Positions 17,140-26,233 of a stretch of 64,000 nucleotides of DNA are shown here, piece by piece; position 1 is the first letter of the stretch; the number at the start of each line of letters is the position of its first letter. The notes under the pieces were generated by a model. The model did not search any database, was not told the DNA's origin, and saw only the letters and a list, made by a program, of their open reading frames with translations. The stretch lies in contig NZ_KI911783.1 in NCBI RefSeq assembly GCF_000515415.1, positions 7,179,831 through 7,243,830 on the forward strand, given 5' to 3'. The position numbers and the translations under genes were made by a program. This stretch comes from Bradyrhizobium sp. WSM1417 (GTDB lineage: Bacteria; Pseudomonadota; Alphaproteobacteria; Rhizobiales; Xanthobacteraceae).

Positions 17140-18117
17140 CTATTTTACCGCCTGGATCCGTTCCCAGTCGGCCTTGCGATAGCCAAACGTCTCGAACGCG
17201 ACGTTCTTCAGCACGGTGTCGCGGAACTCGTTCTTGTCGACCTCGGTGACGGTCAGGCCCTTCTCCTTGAAGAAGGCGACCAGCTTGGCCTCGTTCTGCT
17301 TGATCTCCGCGGTCGCCTTGGCGGCGGCTTCCTGCGCCACGTCGGTGAAGATCTTCTTGTCCTCGTCGCTGAGCTTCTTCCAGAGCGCGCCGGCCACCAC
17401 CGTGTTGAGATGATCGACGATGTGGCCGGTCAGCACGATGTGCTTCTGCACCTCGTAGAACTTCTTGGCCTCGATCGTGGTCAGCGGGTTCTCCTGGGCC
17501 TCGACGGTGCCGTTCTGGAGCGCGAGATAGACTTCGGCGAACGCGATCGGCGCGGTGTTGGCGCCGCAGGCGCGCGGCATCGCCAGATAGGCGGGAACGT
17601 CGGGCACGCGCATCTTCAGGCCCTTGAGGTCGGCACAGGTCTTGATCGGCTTGTTCGACGAGGTCTGACGCACGCCGTAATAGGTCACCGCGAGGATGTG
17701 GTGGCCGCTCTTGTCCTCATAACCCTTGGTGAGCTCCTTGAAGATGTCGCTCTTGGTGTAGGCGAGCAGATGATCCGCATCGCGGAAGGTGTAGGGATAA
17801 TAGGTCACGCCGATCGGCGGAAAGCTCTTGGCCGCGAAGCTCGAGCCGGAGATGATGATGTCGACCGAGCCGAGCGAGAGGCCCTGGTTGATGTCGGCTT
17901 CCTTGCCGAGCTGCGATGCCGGATAGACATCGATCGCATAGCGCCCGTTGGTGCGCTTGCCGATCTCCTGCGCGGCCCAGACCGACGCGGTGTGGAACGG
18001 CTCCGAGGTCTCGTAGACATGGGCCCATTTGAGCTTGGTCTGCGCCATGCCGGCGCCAGTCGTCGCAATCATCGCCGCGGCCGAGACCGCCAGCACCATT
18101 GTCATCTTTTTCAACAC
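17140..18117 (-). CDS. TRAP transporter periplasmic binding protein, DctP type
   Basis: 325 residues from GTG 18117, chosen because GGAGG lies seven bases upstream; an upstream TTG at 18138 would place that ribosome site inside the gene. The signal peptide MLKKMTMVLAVSAAAMIA is followed by likely cleavage near MAQT. DctP hallmarks: WAHVYETSEPFHTASVWAAQ at the mature start, the carboxylate-binding arginine in GLKMRVPDVPAY, and the AFAEVYLALQNGTVEAQENP segment. It captures an organic acid (probably a hexuronate or aldonate) in the periplasm for the DctQM permease encoded next. Confidence 0.92.
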   Translation of the reverse strand: MLKKMTMVLAVSAAAMIATTGAGMAQTKLKWAHVYETSEPFHTASVWAAQEIGKRTNGRYAIDVYPASQLGKEADINQGLSLGSVDIIISGSSFAAKSFPPIGVTYYPYTFRDADHLLAYTKSDIFKELTKGYEDKSGHHILAVTYYGVRQTSSNKPIKTCADLKGLKMRVPDVPAYLAMPRACGANTAPIAFAEVYLALQNGTVEAQENPLTTIEAKKFYEVQKHIVLTGHIVDHLNTVVAGALWKKLSDEDKKIFTDVAQEAAAKATAEIKQNEAKLVAFFKEKGLTVTEVDKNEFRDTVLKNVAFETFGYRKADWERIQAVK

Positions 18118-18167
18118 TGACTTTCCTCCATTTTTCAAGTCTGCTTCTTTAAATCTGCTTCTTGTCA

Positions 18168-18192
18168 GCCCGCCCCCAGCGCGGGGGCGGGC
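18168..18192 (-). terminator. GC-rich hairpin after the GntR gene
   Basis: Ten-base perfect arms (GCCCGCCCCC and complement) with a five-base loop lie just downstream of the GntR stop and upstream of the TRAP operon start. There is no T tract on the minus strand, so it may be a Rho-assisted end or a partial attenuator rather than a classical terminator. Confidence 0.45.
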
Positions 18193-18201
18193 TGCACAAT
18201 G

Positions 18202-19008
18202 TCATCGCTGTCGCGCGCTGCTGCTCGCAGCTCGCTTCTTCGGCGCACGTTCCGGTTTTGACGGCTTTGCCGTCGATCGCGCCGCGCGCCCGGAAGACGG
18301 CCCTGCCGCCTTCTCGGCGCCGAAGTTCTGCGCAAAGCGCTCCTGGGATCGCGCGAGATGATCGCGCATCGCATCGCGCGCGGCCCCGGGATCATGCGCC
18401 GCGATCGCGTCGCGCACCGCGCGATGCTCGTCGAGCGCAGTGCGCCACGTGCCCGGGCTCTCGAAATAATGCGCAAGCTGCGCGAAATAGGGATTGAGGC
18501 GCTGGTCGAACAACTCGCCGACCACACGGACCAGAACGGCATTGCCGAGGCTTCCGGCGATCGCGACGTGGAAGGCGCGGTCGTGGACCATCGAGGCTTC
18601 GCCGGGGTGTTCTACATTCTCCATCGCGACAAGGGACGCATCGATGCGGGCAACGTCGTCCTTCGTCGCCACGCGCGCGGCTTCTTCGGCGATGGCGCTT
18701 TCCAGGAACTCGCGGGCGCGCAGCAGCTCGAACGGGCCCTCGATGACGGAAGCAGGCGCGGTCGCCGCAACCGCCGCGGGCTCAATCACATAGATGCCGG
18801 AACCGACGCGGATACGAAGGCGGCCCTCGACTTCGAGCGCGATCAGGGCTTCGCGCACCGTCGGCCTGGAAATCCTGAGCTGCTCGGCGAGCTCGCGTTC
18901 GGTCGGCAAGCGGCTGCCGACCGCGTACTCGCCGCTGTCGATCAGGCTTCGCAATTGATCGGCGACCTGGCGATAAAGCCGTCGCGCCTCCACAGCTTCC
19001 AGCGGCAC
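18202..19008 (-). CDS. GntR-family transcriptional regulator, FadR/UxuR subfamily
   Basis: 268 residues from GTG 19008, with an excellent GGGAGG six bases upstream; the open frame extends to 19212, but across the divergent promoter. The winged helix is at about residues 8-72 (LPTERELAEQLRISRPTVREAL, then GRLRIRVGSGIYV). An FCD effector domain follows at about 95-220 with its metal-site histidines in HDRAFHVAIAG and DEHRAVRDAI. The last 40 residues are a basic Ala/Ser/Lys/Arg tail outside the family norm. It is divergent from uxuB and upstream of the TRAP/uxuA operon and should repress both in the absence of a hexuronate-derived ligand (inference). Confidence 0.9.
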   Translation of the reverse strand: MPLEAVEARRLYRQVADQLRSLIDSGEYAVGSRLPTERELAEQLRISRPTVREALIALEVEGRLRIRVGSGIYVIEPAAVAATAPASVIEGPFELLRAREFLESAIAEEAARVATKDDVARIDASLVAMENVEHPGEASMVHDRAFHVAIAGSLGNAVLVRVVGELFDQRLNPYFAQLAHYFESPGTWRTALDEHRAVRDAIAAHDPGAARDAMRDHLARSQERFAQNFGAEKAAGPSSGRAARSTAKPSKPERAPKKRAASSSARQR

Positions 19009-19071
19009 GCTGGTCCTCCCGAAAGGGTCATGCCGGCAGCTCTCGCCGCCCGCGGCCCGCCAATTTTGGAA

Positions 19072-19088
19072 AATTGGTCTTACCAATT
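19072..19088. promoter_or_regulatory. GntR (FadR-type) operator palindrome
   Basis: AATTGGTCTTACCAATT is a perfect palindrome of seven-base arms around CTT. The core TTGGTnnnACCAA matches the FadR-subfamily operator pattern TGGTnnnACCA. It lies 64 bases upstream of the GntR gene start and 66 bases upstream of uxuB, so one site can control both directions. Confidence 0.75.
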
Positions 19089-19153
19089 GACCGCAGCATT
19101 GACCGAGGACAGGCGCCATGTCAAGCAGCGGCCAAACAAGGGGAGAGACGACC

Positions 19154-20638
19154 ATGCGCCCTGATTCAACGCGCCTTGGCCGCGCCAATCTCGACCGGCT
19201 ACCACCTGGCATCCGCCGCCCGGCCTACGACCGTTCGCGCGTCACGCCTGGCATCGTGCATCTTGGCCTTGGCGCGTTTCACCGCGCCCACCAGGCCGTC
19301 GTCATCGACGATTGCCTTGCGGCCGGCGCCACCTCGTGGGGCATCGTCGGCGCCAGCCTGCGCAGCCCTGACACACGCGACGCCCTCGCCCCGCAGGATC
19401 ATCTCTATACGGTTGCCATCCGTGCGGCCGAAGGCACCGAGCACCGCATCATCGGTGCGCTGCTCGACAGCGTGGTTCCGCGCGAGAGCCCGGCACGATT
19501 GGTCGAGCGAATGGCCGATCCCGCCATTCGCATCGTCTCCCTCACCGTCACCGAGAAAGGCTATTGCCACACGCCGCAGACCGGCGATCTCGACGAACGC
19601 CATCCTGATGTCGTGCACGACCTCAACAATTTCGACGCGCCGCGCTCGGCTCCCGGCTTCATCGTGGCGGCGCTGGCGCGCCGGCGGGCCCTGGGCGCCC
19701 CGCCCTTCACTGTGCTGAGCTGTGATAACCTCGCCGCCAACGGCCACACCGTGCAGCGGATCGTGACGCAATTCGCCGCGCTGCGCTCGAAAGATCTCGG
19801 CAAGTGGATCGCGGATACAACCGCCTTCCCCTCGACCATGGTCGACCGCATCGTGCCGGAGACGACGGATAGTGACCGCGATGCGGTTTCATCGGCGCTC
19901 GGTTTGCGCGACGCATGGCCCGTCATGACCGAGCCGTTCACGCAATGGGTGGTCGAGGACCGTTTTTCAGCGGGCCGGCCCGATCTTGCCGCAGCGGGTG
20001 TCGAGCTCGTCACGGACGTCAAGCCGTTCGAGTTGATGAAGCTGCGGCTGCTCAACGCCAGCCATTCGGCGCTGGCCTATCTCGGCTATCTCGCCGGCTA
20101 CGAGACCATCGCCGACACCATGCAGGATCCGCATTTCGCGCGCCTCGCCGCGCAGGTGATGGAAGAGGCCGCGGTGACGCTGATGATGCCATCAGGCGCA
20201 GACCTGGCCGCCTATCGCGCCTCGCTGCTCAAGCGCTTCGCCAATCCGGCACTGCATCACCGCACCTGGCAGATCGCGATGGACGGCTCGCAAAAGCTGC
20301 CGCAGCGCCTGCTCGGCGCGATCCAGGATCGTCTCGCCAGCAACCTGCCGATCGCGACGCATGCGCTCGCGGTGGCCGGCTGGATGCGCTATGTCACTGG
20401 CCTCGACGAGAAGGGCCGCACCATCGACGTGCGCGATCCGCTCGCCGCCGAGTTCACCGGTTTGGCGCGCGAGGCAGGCCCCGTCGCCGAACGATTGGCG
20501 CCCGCACTGCTCGGCGTCGGAAAAGTGTTCGGGCCGCTGGGGGCGGAGCCGCGCCTGCGCGAGGCCGTGACCGCGGCGCTCGGCCGACTCTACAAGGATG
20601 GCGCGCGGCGTACGGTGGAGACGCTGATCGCGGCGTGA
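19154..20638 (+). CDS. uxuB: Mannitol dehydrogenase-family oxidoreductase, fructuronate reductase (UxuB)-like
   Basis: 494 residues. The long-chain polyol dehydrogenase N-terminus has IVHLGLGAFHRAHQAVVIDD (NAD-binding) and WGIVGASLRSP. The catalytic region has the lysine and histidine in MKLRLLNASHSALAYLGYLAG. UxuB reduces fructuronate to mannonate, the substrate of the UxuA encoded across the divergent operon, which favours this over mannitol 2-dehydrogenase. Start ATG 19154 is preferred over 19118 because GGGGAGA precedes it. Expression is probably set by the GntR operator in front of it. Confidence 0.85.
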   Translation: MRPDSTRLGRANLDRLPPGIRRPAYDRSRVTPGIVHLGLGAFHRAHQAVVIDDCLAAGATSWGIVGASLRSPDTRDALAPQDHLYTVAIRAAEGTEHRIIGALLDSVVPRESPARLVERMADPAIRIVSLTVTEKGYCHTPQTGDLDERHPDVVHDLNNFDAPRSAPGFIVAALARRRALGAPPFTVLSCDNLAANGHTVQRIVTQFAALRSKDLGKWIADTTAFPSTMVDRIVPETTDSDRDAVSSALGLRDAWPVMTEPFTQWVVEDRFSAGRPDLAAAGVELVTDVKPFELMKLRLLNASHSALAYLGYLAGYETIADTMQDPHFARLAAQVMEEAAVTLMMPSGADLAAYRASLLKRFANPALHHRTWQIAMDGSQKLPQRLLGAIQDRLASNLPIATHALAVAGWMRYVTGLDEKGRTIDVRDPLAAEFTGLAREAGPVAERLAPALLGVGKVFGPLGAEPRLREAVTAALGRLYKDGARRTVETLIAA

Positions 20639-20738
20639 CCACAAAACGGGCAGCAATGCTGCATTGCGGTCCAGAGCGAACGGAAAGTCGACGGAAGTCG
20701 CGCTTGATTTTTCCCTGTCATTGCCCCACCCGAGAGGC

Positions 20739-21146
20739 ATGGCGAAGGACACCAAGGTGATCGCGGCGAACGCAGCGTTCTACGCCGCCTTTTCGACCGG
20801 CGATTTCGACGAAATGGAGCGGATGTGGGCGGACGATGACGCCATTTCCTGCATTCATCCCGGCTGGCCGGCCATCATCGGCCGGGCCACAGTGATCGGA
20901 AGCTGGCGCGACATCCTGCAGAGTCCGGAACGGCCGCAGATCGTTTGCGCGGAACCCCAGGCCATCGTCGACGGCGACAGCGCGCGCGTGCTCTGCATCG
21001 AGATCGTCGACGGCACGGCATTGGCCGCTGCCAACCATTTTCGGCGCGTCGGCGACGACTGGCGCCTGGTGCACCACCAGTCGAGCCCGATCGCGCAAAT
21101 TGTCGAGCAAGCTGAGGACGATAGAGCGAGCCACCGCGTCCATTGA
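20739..21146 (+). CDS. NTF2-like / SnoaL-like small protein
   Basis: 135 residues from ATG 20739 with GAGAGG just upstream. The cone-shaped NTF2 fold pattern is recognisable: an N-terminal helix AANAAFYAAFSTGDFDEMERMWADDD, then SCIHPGWPAIIGRATVIGSWRDIL, and a closing HFRRVGDDWRLVHHQSSP strand pair. Such proteins are often called DUF4440/SnoaL; catalytic and purely binding members exist. It follows uxuB by 100 bases on the same strand, but no functional link is evident. Confidence 0.75.
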   Translation: MAKDTKVIAANAAFYAAFSTGDFDEMERMWADDDAISCIHPGWPAIIGRATVIGSWRDILQSPERPQIVCAEPQAIVDGDSARVLCIEIVDGTALAAANHFRRVGDDWRLVHHQSSPIAQIVEQAEDDRASHRVH

Positions 21147-21213
21147 GGGCGGCCGGCCCGCAGGCACATTCTACTGTGCATGGGGTTGTTTTTCAGCTTT
21201 TTGTTTTGGCGCC

Positions 21214-21930
21214 TCACCCGAGCCCGGACAGGTCATCCAGCACGACCCGCGCCTGGCTAAAATCGTCGTCCCGGAAGAACATGCTTCTGGTGATGAGCAC
21301 GGGAATGTTCGCCCTTGAGGCTGAGATCAGGCCGTTGGCGGAATCCTCGATCGCGACGCAGTCGGACGCGTTGAGCTTCAGCCGCGCCAGGACCTCGAAA
21401 TAGACATCCGGCGCAGGCTTTTTGTGCTGCACGTCATCCCCCGCGACGATCGCATCAAAATCCGCGGCCCAGCCCCTTCCCAGCGTCCGCGACAGCAGCG
21501 CGTCGATGTTGGCGTGCGACGTGGTCGTCGCGATCGCGAGCCGCTGGCCGCGCGCCTTGGCAGCAGCGAGCAGATCCGTCACCCCGGGCCGTAAGGGGCA
21601 GCAGCCGGTCTCGACCAGTTCGGCATAATACGCGGTCTTGATGCGGTGGAGTTCCGCGATCTCCACATCCGATAGTGGCGCGGCAATCCTTAGCCTTTCA
21701 TGGTGGGCGCGGATCCGTTCCTTGCCGCCCGTGACCCGCAGCAGGTCCTTGTAGACGGCCCGGTCCCATTGCCAATCGGGACCGTGGCGGGCGAAGGCAT
21801 GGTTGAAGGCCTGCCGATGCAGCTCCTCGGTCTCGGCCAAGGTGCCGTCGACATCGAAGATCAGCGCCGCGGCGCGATGGACCAACTCAGCGGCGTCAGA
21901 TGGCACTGTGGCGAGCACTTCTGCCTGCAT
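21214..21930 (-). CDS. HAD-IA phosphatase, CbbY / beta-phosphoglucomutase-like
   Basis: 238 residues. Motif I FDVDGTLAETEELH carries the nucleophile and general-acid aspartates (about residues 25 and 27). Motif II is in IATTTSHAN, motif III the lysine in HKKPAPDVYFEVL, and motif IV EDSANGLISA. This combination and length match the CbbY/Gph group acting on sugar phosphates. ATG 21930 is given; ATG further upstream (21984) remains possible. It is divergent from the epimerase gene and transcribed alone. Confidence 0.85.
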   Translation of the reverse strand: MQAEVLATVPSDAAELVHRAAALIFDVDGTLAETEELHRQAFNHAFARHGPDWQWDRAVYKDLLRVTGGKERIRAHHERLRIAAPLSDVEIAELHRIKTAYYAELVETGCCPLRPGVTDLLAAAKARGQRLAIATTTSHANIDALLSRTLGRGWAADFDAIVAGDDVQHKKPAPDVYFEVLARLKLNASDCVAIEDSANGLISASRANIPVLITRSMFFRDDDFSQARVVLDDLSGLG

Positions 21931-22075
21931 GATCGATGCGTCCCTCCGATGAGCGACCATCGCCTGCACAGGCGGGCGGGACAAATTGCAATATCTTTTG
22001 CCGGACCCAAAAATCTCTTATGAGCGGAGGACGCGCTGCGGCGCGAACGGGAACTCCGACCTGCAAGGAAGATGT

Positions 22076-22930
22076 ATGCGGCTCTTTATCCTTGGCCTCG
22101 GCTACAGTACCCGGCACTTCGTCCGCCTGTTCGGTGGCCGCTTCTCGCATATCGCCGGCACGGTGCGCGATCCCGCGCAGCGGGGCGATCTCGCCGGCAT
22201 TGAGGTGCACGCTTTCTCCGGAAGCAATCCGGCACGCGAGACGGTCGAACGCATGCGCGACGCGGATGTCCTTCTCGTCTCGATCCCGCCCGGCAGCGCG
22301 GGCGATCCCGCAATCGCGGCCTTCTCCGGCGTCCTGGCGGCGGGCGCGAACCGCAAGATCGTCTATCTGTCCACGATCGGCGTGTATGGTGATCACGCCG
22401 GCGGCTGGGTCGACGAGAGCACACCGCCGAAGGCCGACCTCGACCGCACGCGCATGCGGGTCGCGGCAGAACAGGCCTGGACCGACACGACCGGTGGCGA
22501 CGCCGCGATCCTGCGGCTTGCGGGCATCTATGGCCCCGGCCGTAACGCACTGGTGACGCTGCGGGCCGGAACGGCCCGGCGCATCATCAAGCCGGGACAG
22601 GTGTTCAACCGCATCCACGTCGACGACATCGCAAGCGCAATCATGGCCGCGATTCATCACCCGAGCGGCGGCATCTGGAACGTCTGTGACGACGAGCCGG
22701 CGCCGCCGCAGGATGTGATCGCTTACGCGGCGAAGCTGATGAACGTTGCACCGCCGCCCGAAGAGGCGTTCGAGACCGCCGAGATGTCGGCGATGGCCCG
22801 CAGCTTCTATGCCAGCAGCGCTCGTGTTTCCAACGCGAAAATGAAGCGCGAGCTCGACGTTACGCTTGCTTATCCGACCTACCGCCACGCCCTGGATGCG
22901 TTGTGGCAAGCAGGGAAAGGAGGATCATGA
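22076..22930 (+). CDS. NAD-dependent epimerase/dehydratase-family protein (extended SDR, YeeZ-like)
   Basis: 284 residues from ATG 22076 with AAGGA upstream. The N-terminal Rossmann motif is atypical, LFILGLGYSTRHF, as in YeeZ/atypical SDR proteins (GxGxxxxx). VYLSTIGVYGDHAGGWVDE supplies the usual strand-loop with Tyr, and RLAGIYGPGRNAL and FNRIHVDDIASAI are standard extended-SDR segments. Substrate unknown. The stop is seven bases from the stop of the convergent hydrolase gene. Confidence 0.82.
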   Translation: MRLFILGLGYSTRHFVRLFGGRFSHIAGTVRDPAQRGDLAGIEVHAFSGSNPARETVERMRDADVLLVSIPPGSAGDPAIAAFSGVLAAGANRKIVYLSTIGVYGDHAGGWVDESTPPKADLDRTRMRVAAEQAWTDTTGGDAAILRLAGIYGPGRNALVTLRAGTARRIIKPGQVFNRIHVDDIASAIMAAIHHPSGGIWNVCDDEPAPPQDVIAYAAKLMNVAPPPEEAFETAEMSAMARSFYASSARVSNAKMKRELDVTLAYPTYRHALDALWQAGKGGS

Positions 22931-22937
22931 TCAAGCG

Positions 22938-23825
22938 TCAGCTCAACACGCCATACTTCTTGAACCAGGCCTGGGCCTGCTTCCAGGCATCTTCGGCGGC
23001 GTCCTTGCGGTAGCTGCTGCGGTAGTCGGCATGGAAGCCGTGCGGCGCTTCCGGATAGATCTTGAACTCTGCCGTCTTCTTGTGCTGCTCGAGCGCGGCC
23101 TTCATCTGCTCGACCTGAGTGACGGGAATGCCGGTATCGGCACCGCCATAAAGGCCGAGCACCGGTGCCTTCATCTCGGGCGCGAGCTGCATCGGGCTCT
23201 TCGGCCACAGCGGGTTGGCGGGATCGACCACGGTGCCGTAGAACGCAACACCAGCCTTGAGGCCGCCGCTGTGAGCGGCATATTCCCAGACGGTGCGTCC
23301 GCCGCGGCAGAAGCCGATGATGCCGAGCTTACCGGTGTCGCCGCCTTGCGATCCCGCCCACGCCACCGTCGCATCGAGATCGGACAGCAGCTCGGCGTGC
23401 GGCTTGGCATTGACGATCGGCAGCAGGTCCTTGATCTCGGTGACCTCGGTCAAATCGACGCCCTTGCGAAAGTAATAGTCCGGCGCGACTGCGAACGCGC
23501 CGAGCTTGGCCAGGCGCCGCGTCACATCCCTGATGTATTCGTGCAGGCCGAAAATCTCCATCGCCACGATGATCACCGGCGCCTTGGTGCTGCCGGCGGG
23601 GCGGGCAAAATAAGCAGGCATTTCCTCGGAGCCGACCTTGATCTTGACGTCGCCAGTCTGGAGCCCATTGACGTCAGTCGTGATCGCCTCGGCGCGAACG
23701 GGCCCGGCCGCAAGCGTGTAGCCGGCCGCGACCGCCGCCGTGGCGCTCATGAATCCGCGGCGCGAGACCGAAGCAACCTTGGTCAGCCCGACGACGTCGG
23801 ATGTCATGGTGGTTTCGATACTCAT
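22938..23825 (-). CDS. Dienelactone hydrolase-family protein, Tat-exported
   Basis: 295 residues from ATG 23825. A twin-arginine signal (SRRGFMSATAAVAAGYTLAA, Arg22-Arg23) precedes the hydrolase domain. The catalytic cysteine is Cys173 in IIGFCRGGR, with the aspartate in YGGADTGIP and the histidine in EAPHGFHADY, the Cys/Asp/His triad of dienelactone hydrolase (carboxymethylenebutenolidase). Periplasmic export is unusual for the classic catabolic enzyme but common for this subgroup. It stands alone between the epimerase and the MFS gene. Confidence 0.85.
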   Translation of the reverse strand: MSIETTMTSDVVGLTKVASVSRRGFMSATAAVAAGYTLAAGPVRAEAITTDVNGLQTGDVKIKVGSEEMPAYFARPAGSTKAPVIIVAMEIFGLHEYIRDVTRRLAKLGAFAVAPDYYFRKGVDLTEVTEIKDLLPIVNAKPHAELLSDLDATVAWAGSQGGDTGKLGIIGFCRGGRTVWEYAAHSGGLKAGVAFYGTVVDPANPLWPKSPMQLAPEMKAPVLGLYGGADTGIPVTQVEQMKAALEQHKKTAEFKIYPEAPHGFHADYRSSYRKDAAEDAWKQAQAWFKKYGVLS

Positions 23826-23936
23826 CGGTTCGTCCTTCCTGATGCGCGGCCGTGATCCTTCAGGCGCGCATTCGCCAATAGTTGCCGGTGAAACGCAAAT
23901 CACCAGCCTGCGAGCGCGCCGCTTTCGGGCTTGTTT

Positions 23937-25235
23937 TCAGATCTTGGTATGACGCTGTCTCACTGGCGCAGTCTCGGGCATGAGGCTCATTGCGCCAAGT
24001 CCGACGATCGCCGCAAGCAGCAGGTACCAGGCCGGCGCCAGCGGATTGCCGGTGACGTGGAGGAGCCAGGTGACCACGAGCTGCGCCGTCCCGCCGAAGC
24101 TGGCGATCGCGACCGCATAGACGGTCGCGAACACGCCGCCGCGGATGTTCTGAGGCAGCGCCTCGGTGAAGGTCGCGTAGAACGCGGTGAACGGCAGCGA
24201 GCCGATGACGGACAGGACACCGAAACCAACCAGGAGCGACAACGCGCCGGGTGCATGGACGATCCACAGGAAGGTCGGGTAGGTCAGCAGCAGCGTTGCG
24301 AACTGCGGCCAGATCATCACCGGCTTGCGACCGAGACGATCCGCCAGCCAGCCCCCGACCAGCGCGCCGACAAACTGAATGCCGTTGCTGACCAGCGACA
24401 CGGTGAAAGCCAGTGTCGACGACACATGCAGCGTGTTCTGCGCATAGGTCGTCATGTATTGGGTGACGTAGGTCGAGATCGTACCGCTTGCCAGGATCAT
24501 CAGCGCAAGTCCAATGATGCCAAGGTGCCGTTTCGCCTGCGAAAGATGACTGGTGTGCTCGACGGCGCGGGCACCGGCTTCGGCCTGCGGGATCGTCTCG
24601 GGCAGCGTCCGGCGCATCCAGACGCCGAACGGCAGGCAGACCGCCCCGATCAGAAACGCCACCCGCCAGCCATAGGCGTCGAGCATCTCCGGCGCCATCG
24701 TCCTGCTCAGGATGACGCCAACGAGCGCGCCCGCGGTCGCGGCGATCTCCTGGCTCGCCGGTTGCCAGGCCACCACCAGCGCGCGATGCTCGGGCGGGGC
24801 GATCTCGATCAGATAGGCGGTGGTCGGTCCAACCTCCCCGCCCAAGGCAAAGCCTTGCGCCATGCGCGCCGCGATCACGATGACGGGCGCTGCAAGGCCG
24901 ATCGTTTGATAGGACGGCGTGAGCGCGATGGTCAGGATCGATAGCCCCATGAGCGCGAAGCTCAGCAGCATGGCAGGCCGCCGGCCGATCCGGTCGGAAT
25001 AGATCCCGAGCACGATTCCGCCGATCGGCCGCGTCACGAAGCCGGCGCCGAACGTCGCCAGCGACAGCATCAGGCTGCCGTACTCGCTGCCCGTGGGGAA
25101 GAAGGTGTGGCCGATCTGGATGGCGAAGAAGCTGTAGGTGATGAAGTCGTAGAACTCGAGCATGTTGCCGACGGTGGCGGCCAATGCTGCGCGATTGACG
25201 CTGAACGGCTTCACTTGCTCGATCACGGACGACAC
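23937..25235 (-). CDS. MFS transporter, metabolite:H+ symporter (MHS) family
   Basis: About 432 residues with twelve membrane segments. The opening NMLEFYDFITYSFFAIQIGHTFFP is the MHS-family signature (shikimate, citrate and proline/betaine porters), and GIYSDRIGRRPAMLL is the loop 2-3 motif. There is no good ATG: GTG 25235 (GGGA nine bases upstream) or GTG 25226 are the plausible starts, and the longer frame to 25298 lacks support. It would import an organic acid or betaine by proton symport. Transcribed alone. Confidence 0.85.
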   Translation of the reverse strand: MSSVIEQVKPFSVNRAALAATVGNMLEFYDFITYSFFAIQIGHTFFPTGSEYGSLMLSLATFGAGFVTRPIGGIVLGIYSDRIGRRPAMLLSFALMGLSILTIALTPSYQTIGLAAPVIVIAARMAQGFALGGEVGPTTAYLIEIAPPEHRALVVAWQPASQEIAATAGALVGVILSRTMAPEMLDAYGWRVAFLIGAVCLPFGVWMRRTLPETIPQAEAGARAVEHTSHLSQAKRHLGIIGLALMILASGTISTYVTQYMTTYAQNTLHVSSTLAFTVSLVSNGIQFVGALVGGWLADRLGRKPVMIWPQFATLLLTYPTFLWIVHAPGALSLLVGFGVLSVIGSLPFTAFYATFTEALPQNIRGGVFATVYAVAIASFGGTAQLVVTWLLHVTGNPLAPAWYLLLAAIVGLGAMSLMPETAPVRQRHTKI

Positions 25236-25640
25236 TCTGGCATTCCCGGGCTCGATCCTATTTCGATTTAACCGCCTGGCCGCACTGCAACGCAACATCC
25301 ATTAACCGCAAACGGTGGTTCCTCGCGCCCCCTTTCCGCCGGCCCGAGTTGCGGCCGATCCGCCTGCTCGCGCAATTGGAAGCGCATCGCGCAATAAATG
25401 GGCTTTGCGGTGGTCTCAACGCTGCACGCACATCCCGCGCTAGCGGAATTTGCGCGTACACCGCGGTCATTTGACTGAAATTTTCAGAAGAGTTGCGCCG
25501 GGCGATTTACTCGAACTTTCTTCGTGACGCTCTAGTTCCACGTCCGGAAGGTTCCACCTCTCTGGGATCCTCACTATCAGCCGCTCGGATTGCGCTACCA
25601 AAAGCTCAATTGAATTAAGATTTATCGACCTGGAATTGAA
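25236..25640. other. Intergenic region between MFS and MarR genes
   Basis: 405 bases with no convincing gene. It must hold the divergent promoters. A small palindrome CTGAAATTTTCAG at 25475-25487 and TCAATTGA close to the MarR start are possible MarR-type operators, weakly supported. Confidence 0.4.
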
Positions 25641-26219
25641 ATGAACTTGGCTCGTGAATCGATTGAACTGCTGGAACAGGTCGCCCGTATCCTGTGGTTC
25701 GAAGGCGCCAAGCACGGCTTGCGCGACCGCGAGTGGATGGCGCTGCGTTTCCTTTCCCGCGCCAACCGGTTTTCCCGGACGCCGTCAGCGCTCGCGAGTT
25801 ACGTCGGCACCACGCGCGGCACCGCCTCGTTCATCATCGGCGAGCTGGAGCGGCTCGGCTATCTCGAGCGAAAGCGCTCGGCCCAGGACAAGCGGTCGGT
25901 GATGCTGAGCGTGACACAACAGGGCAAGAAGTTCCTGGTGCGCGACCCCGTCAACGTCCTCGTCGACTCCATCGCCGTACTCGAGGACGAGGCGAAAGTC
26001 AGCTTCCGCGACGCGCTCCGCCACGTGCTGGATCAGTCGGACGCGGCCGAACAGCGGCACCATACCGACGTCTGCAAGCGATGCATCTTCCTCCGCGAAG
26101 ATCGCACCACCGCGGACAGCAGGACGACGGCCGAGTTCAGCTGCCGCCTGTTCCGGGCGCCGATCGCGGAGGCGGAGGTCGAGCTGCTATGCACCAGCTT
26201 CGAGCATCACCGTAAATAG
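25641..26219 (+). CDS. MarR-family regulator with cysteine-rich C-terminal tail
   Basis: 192 residues, longer than the usual 140-160. The winged helix runs about 30-95: REWMALRFLSRANRFSRTPS, then TRGTASFIIGELERLGYLER and the wing SAQDKRSVMLSVTQQG. After residue 140 there is a tail with HHTDVCKRCIF (Cys145, Cys148), Cys168 and Cys184, a pattern suggesting metal, iron-sulfur or redox sensing. A close paralogue starts at 63633 on the other side of the flagellar cluster. The target genes are unknown; the convergent neighbour and the flagellar island are candidates only by position. Confidence 0.85.
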   Translation: MNLARESIELLEQVARILWFEGAKHGLRDREWMALRFLSRANRFSRTPSALASYVGTTRGTASFIIGELERLGYLERKRSAQDKRSVMLSVTQQGKKFLVRDPVNVLVDSIAVLEDEAKVSFRDALRHVLDQSDAAEQRHHTDVCKRCIFLREDRTTADSRTTAEFSCRLFRAPIAEAEVELLCTSFEHHRK

Positions 26220-26233
26220 AAGGCGGCCCTCGA

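Noticed and set aside
25258..25470. 70-codon minus-strand frame between the MFS and MarR genes
   Set aside because: Arg/Ala/Ser-rich random-looking sequence without support.
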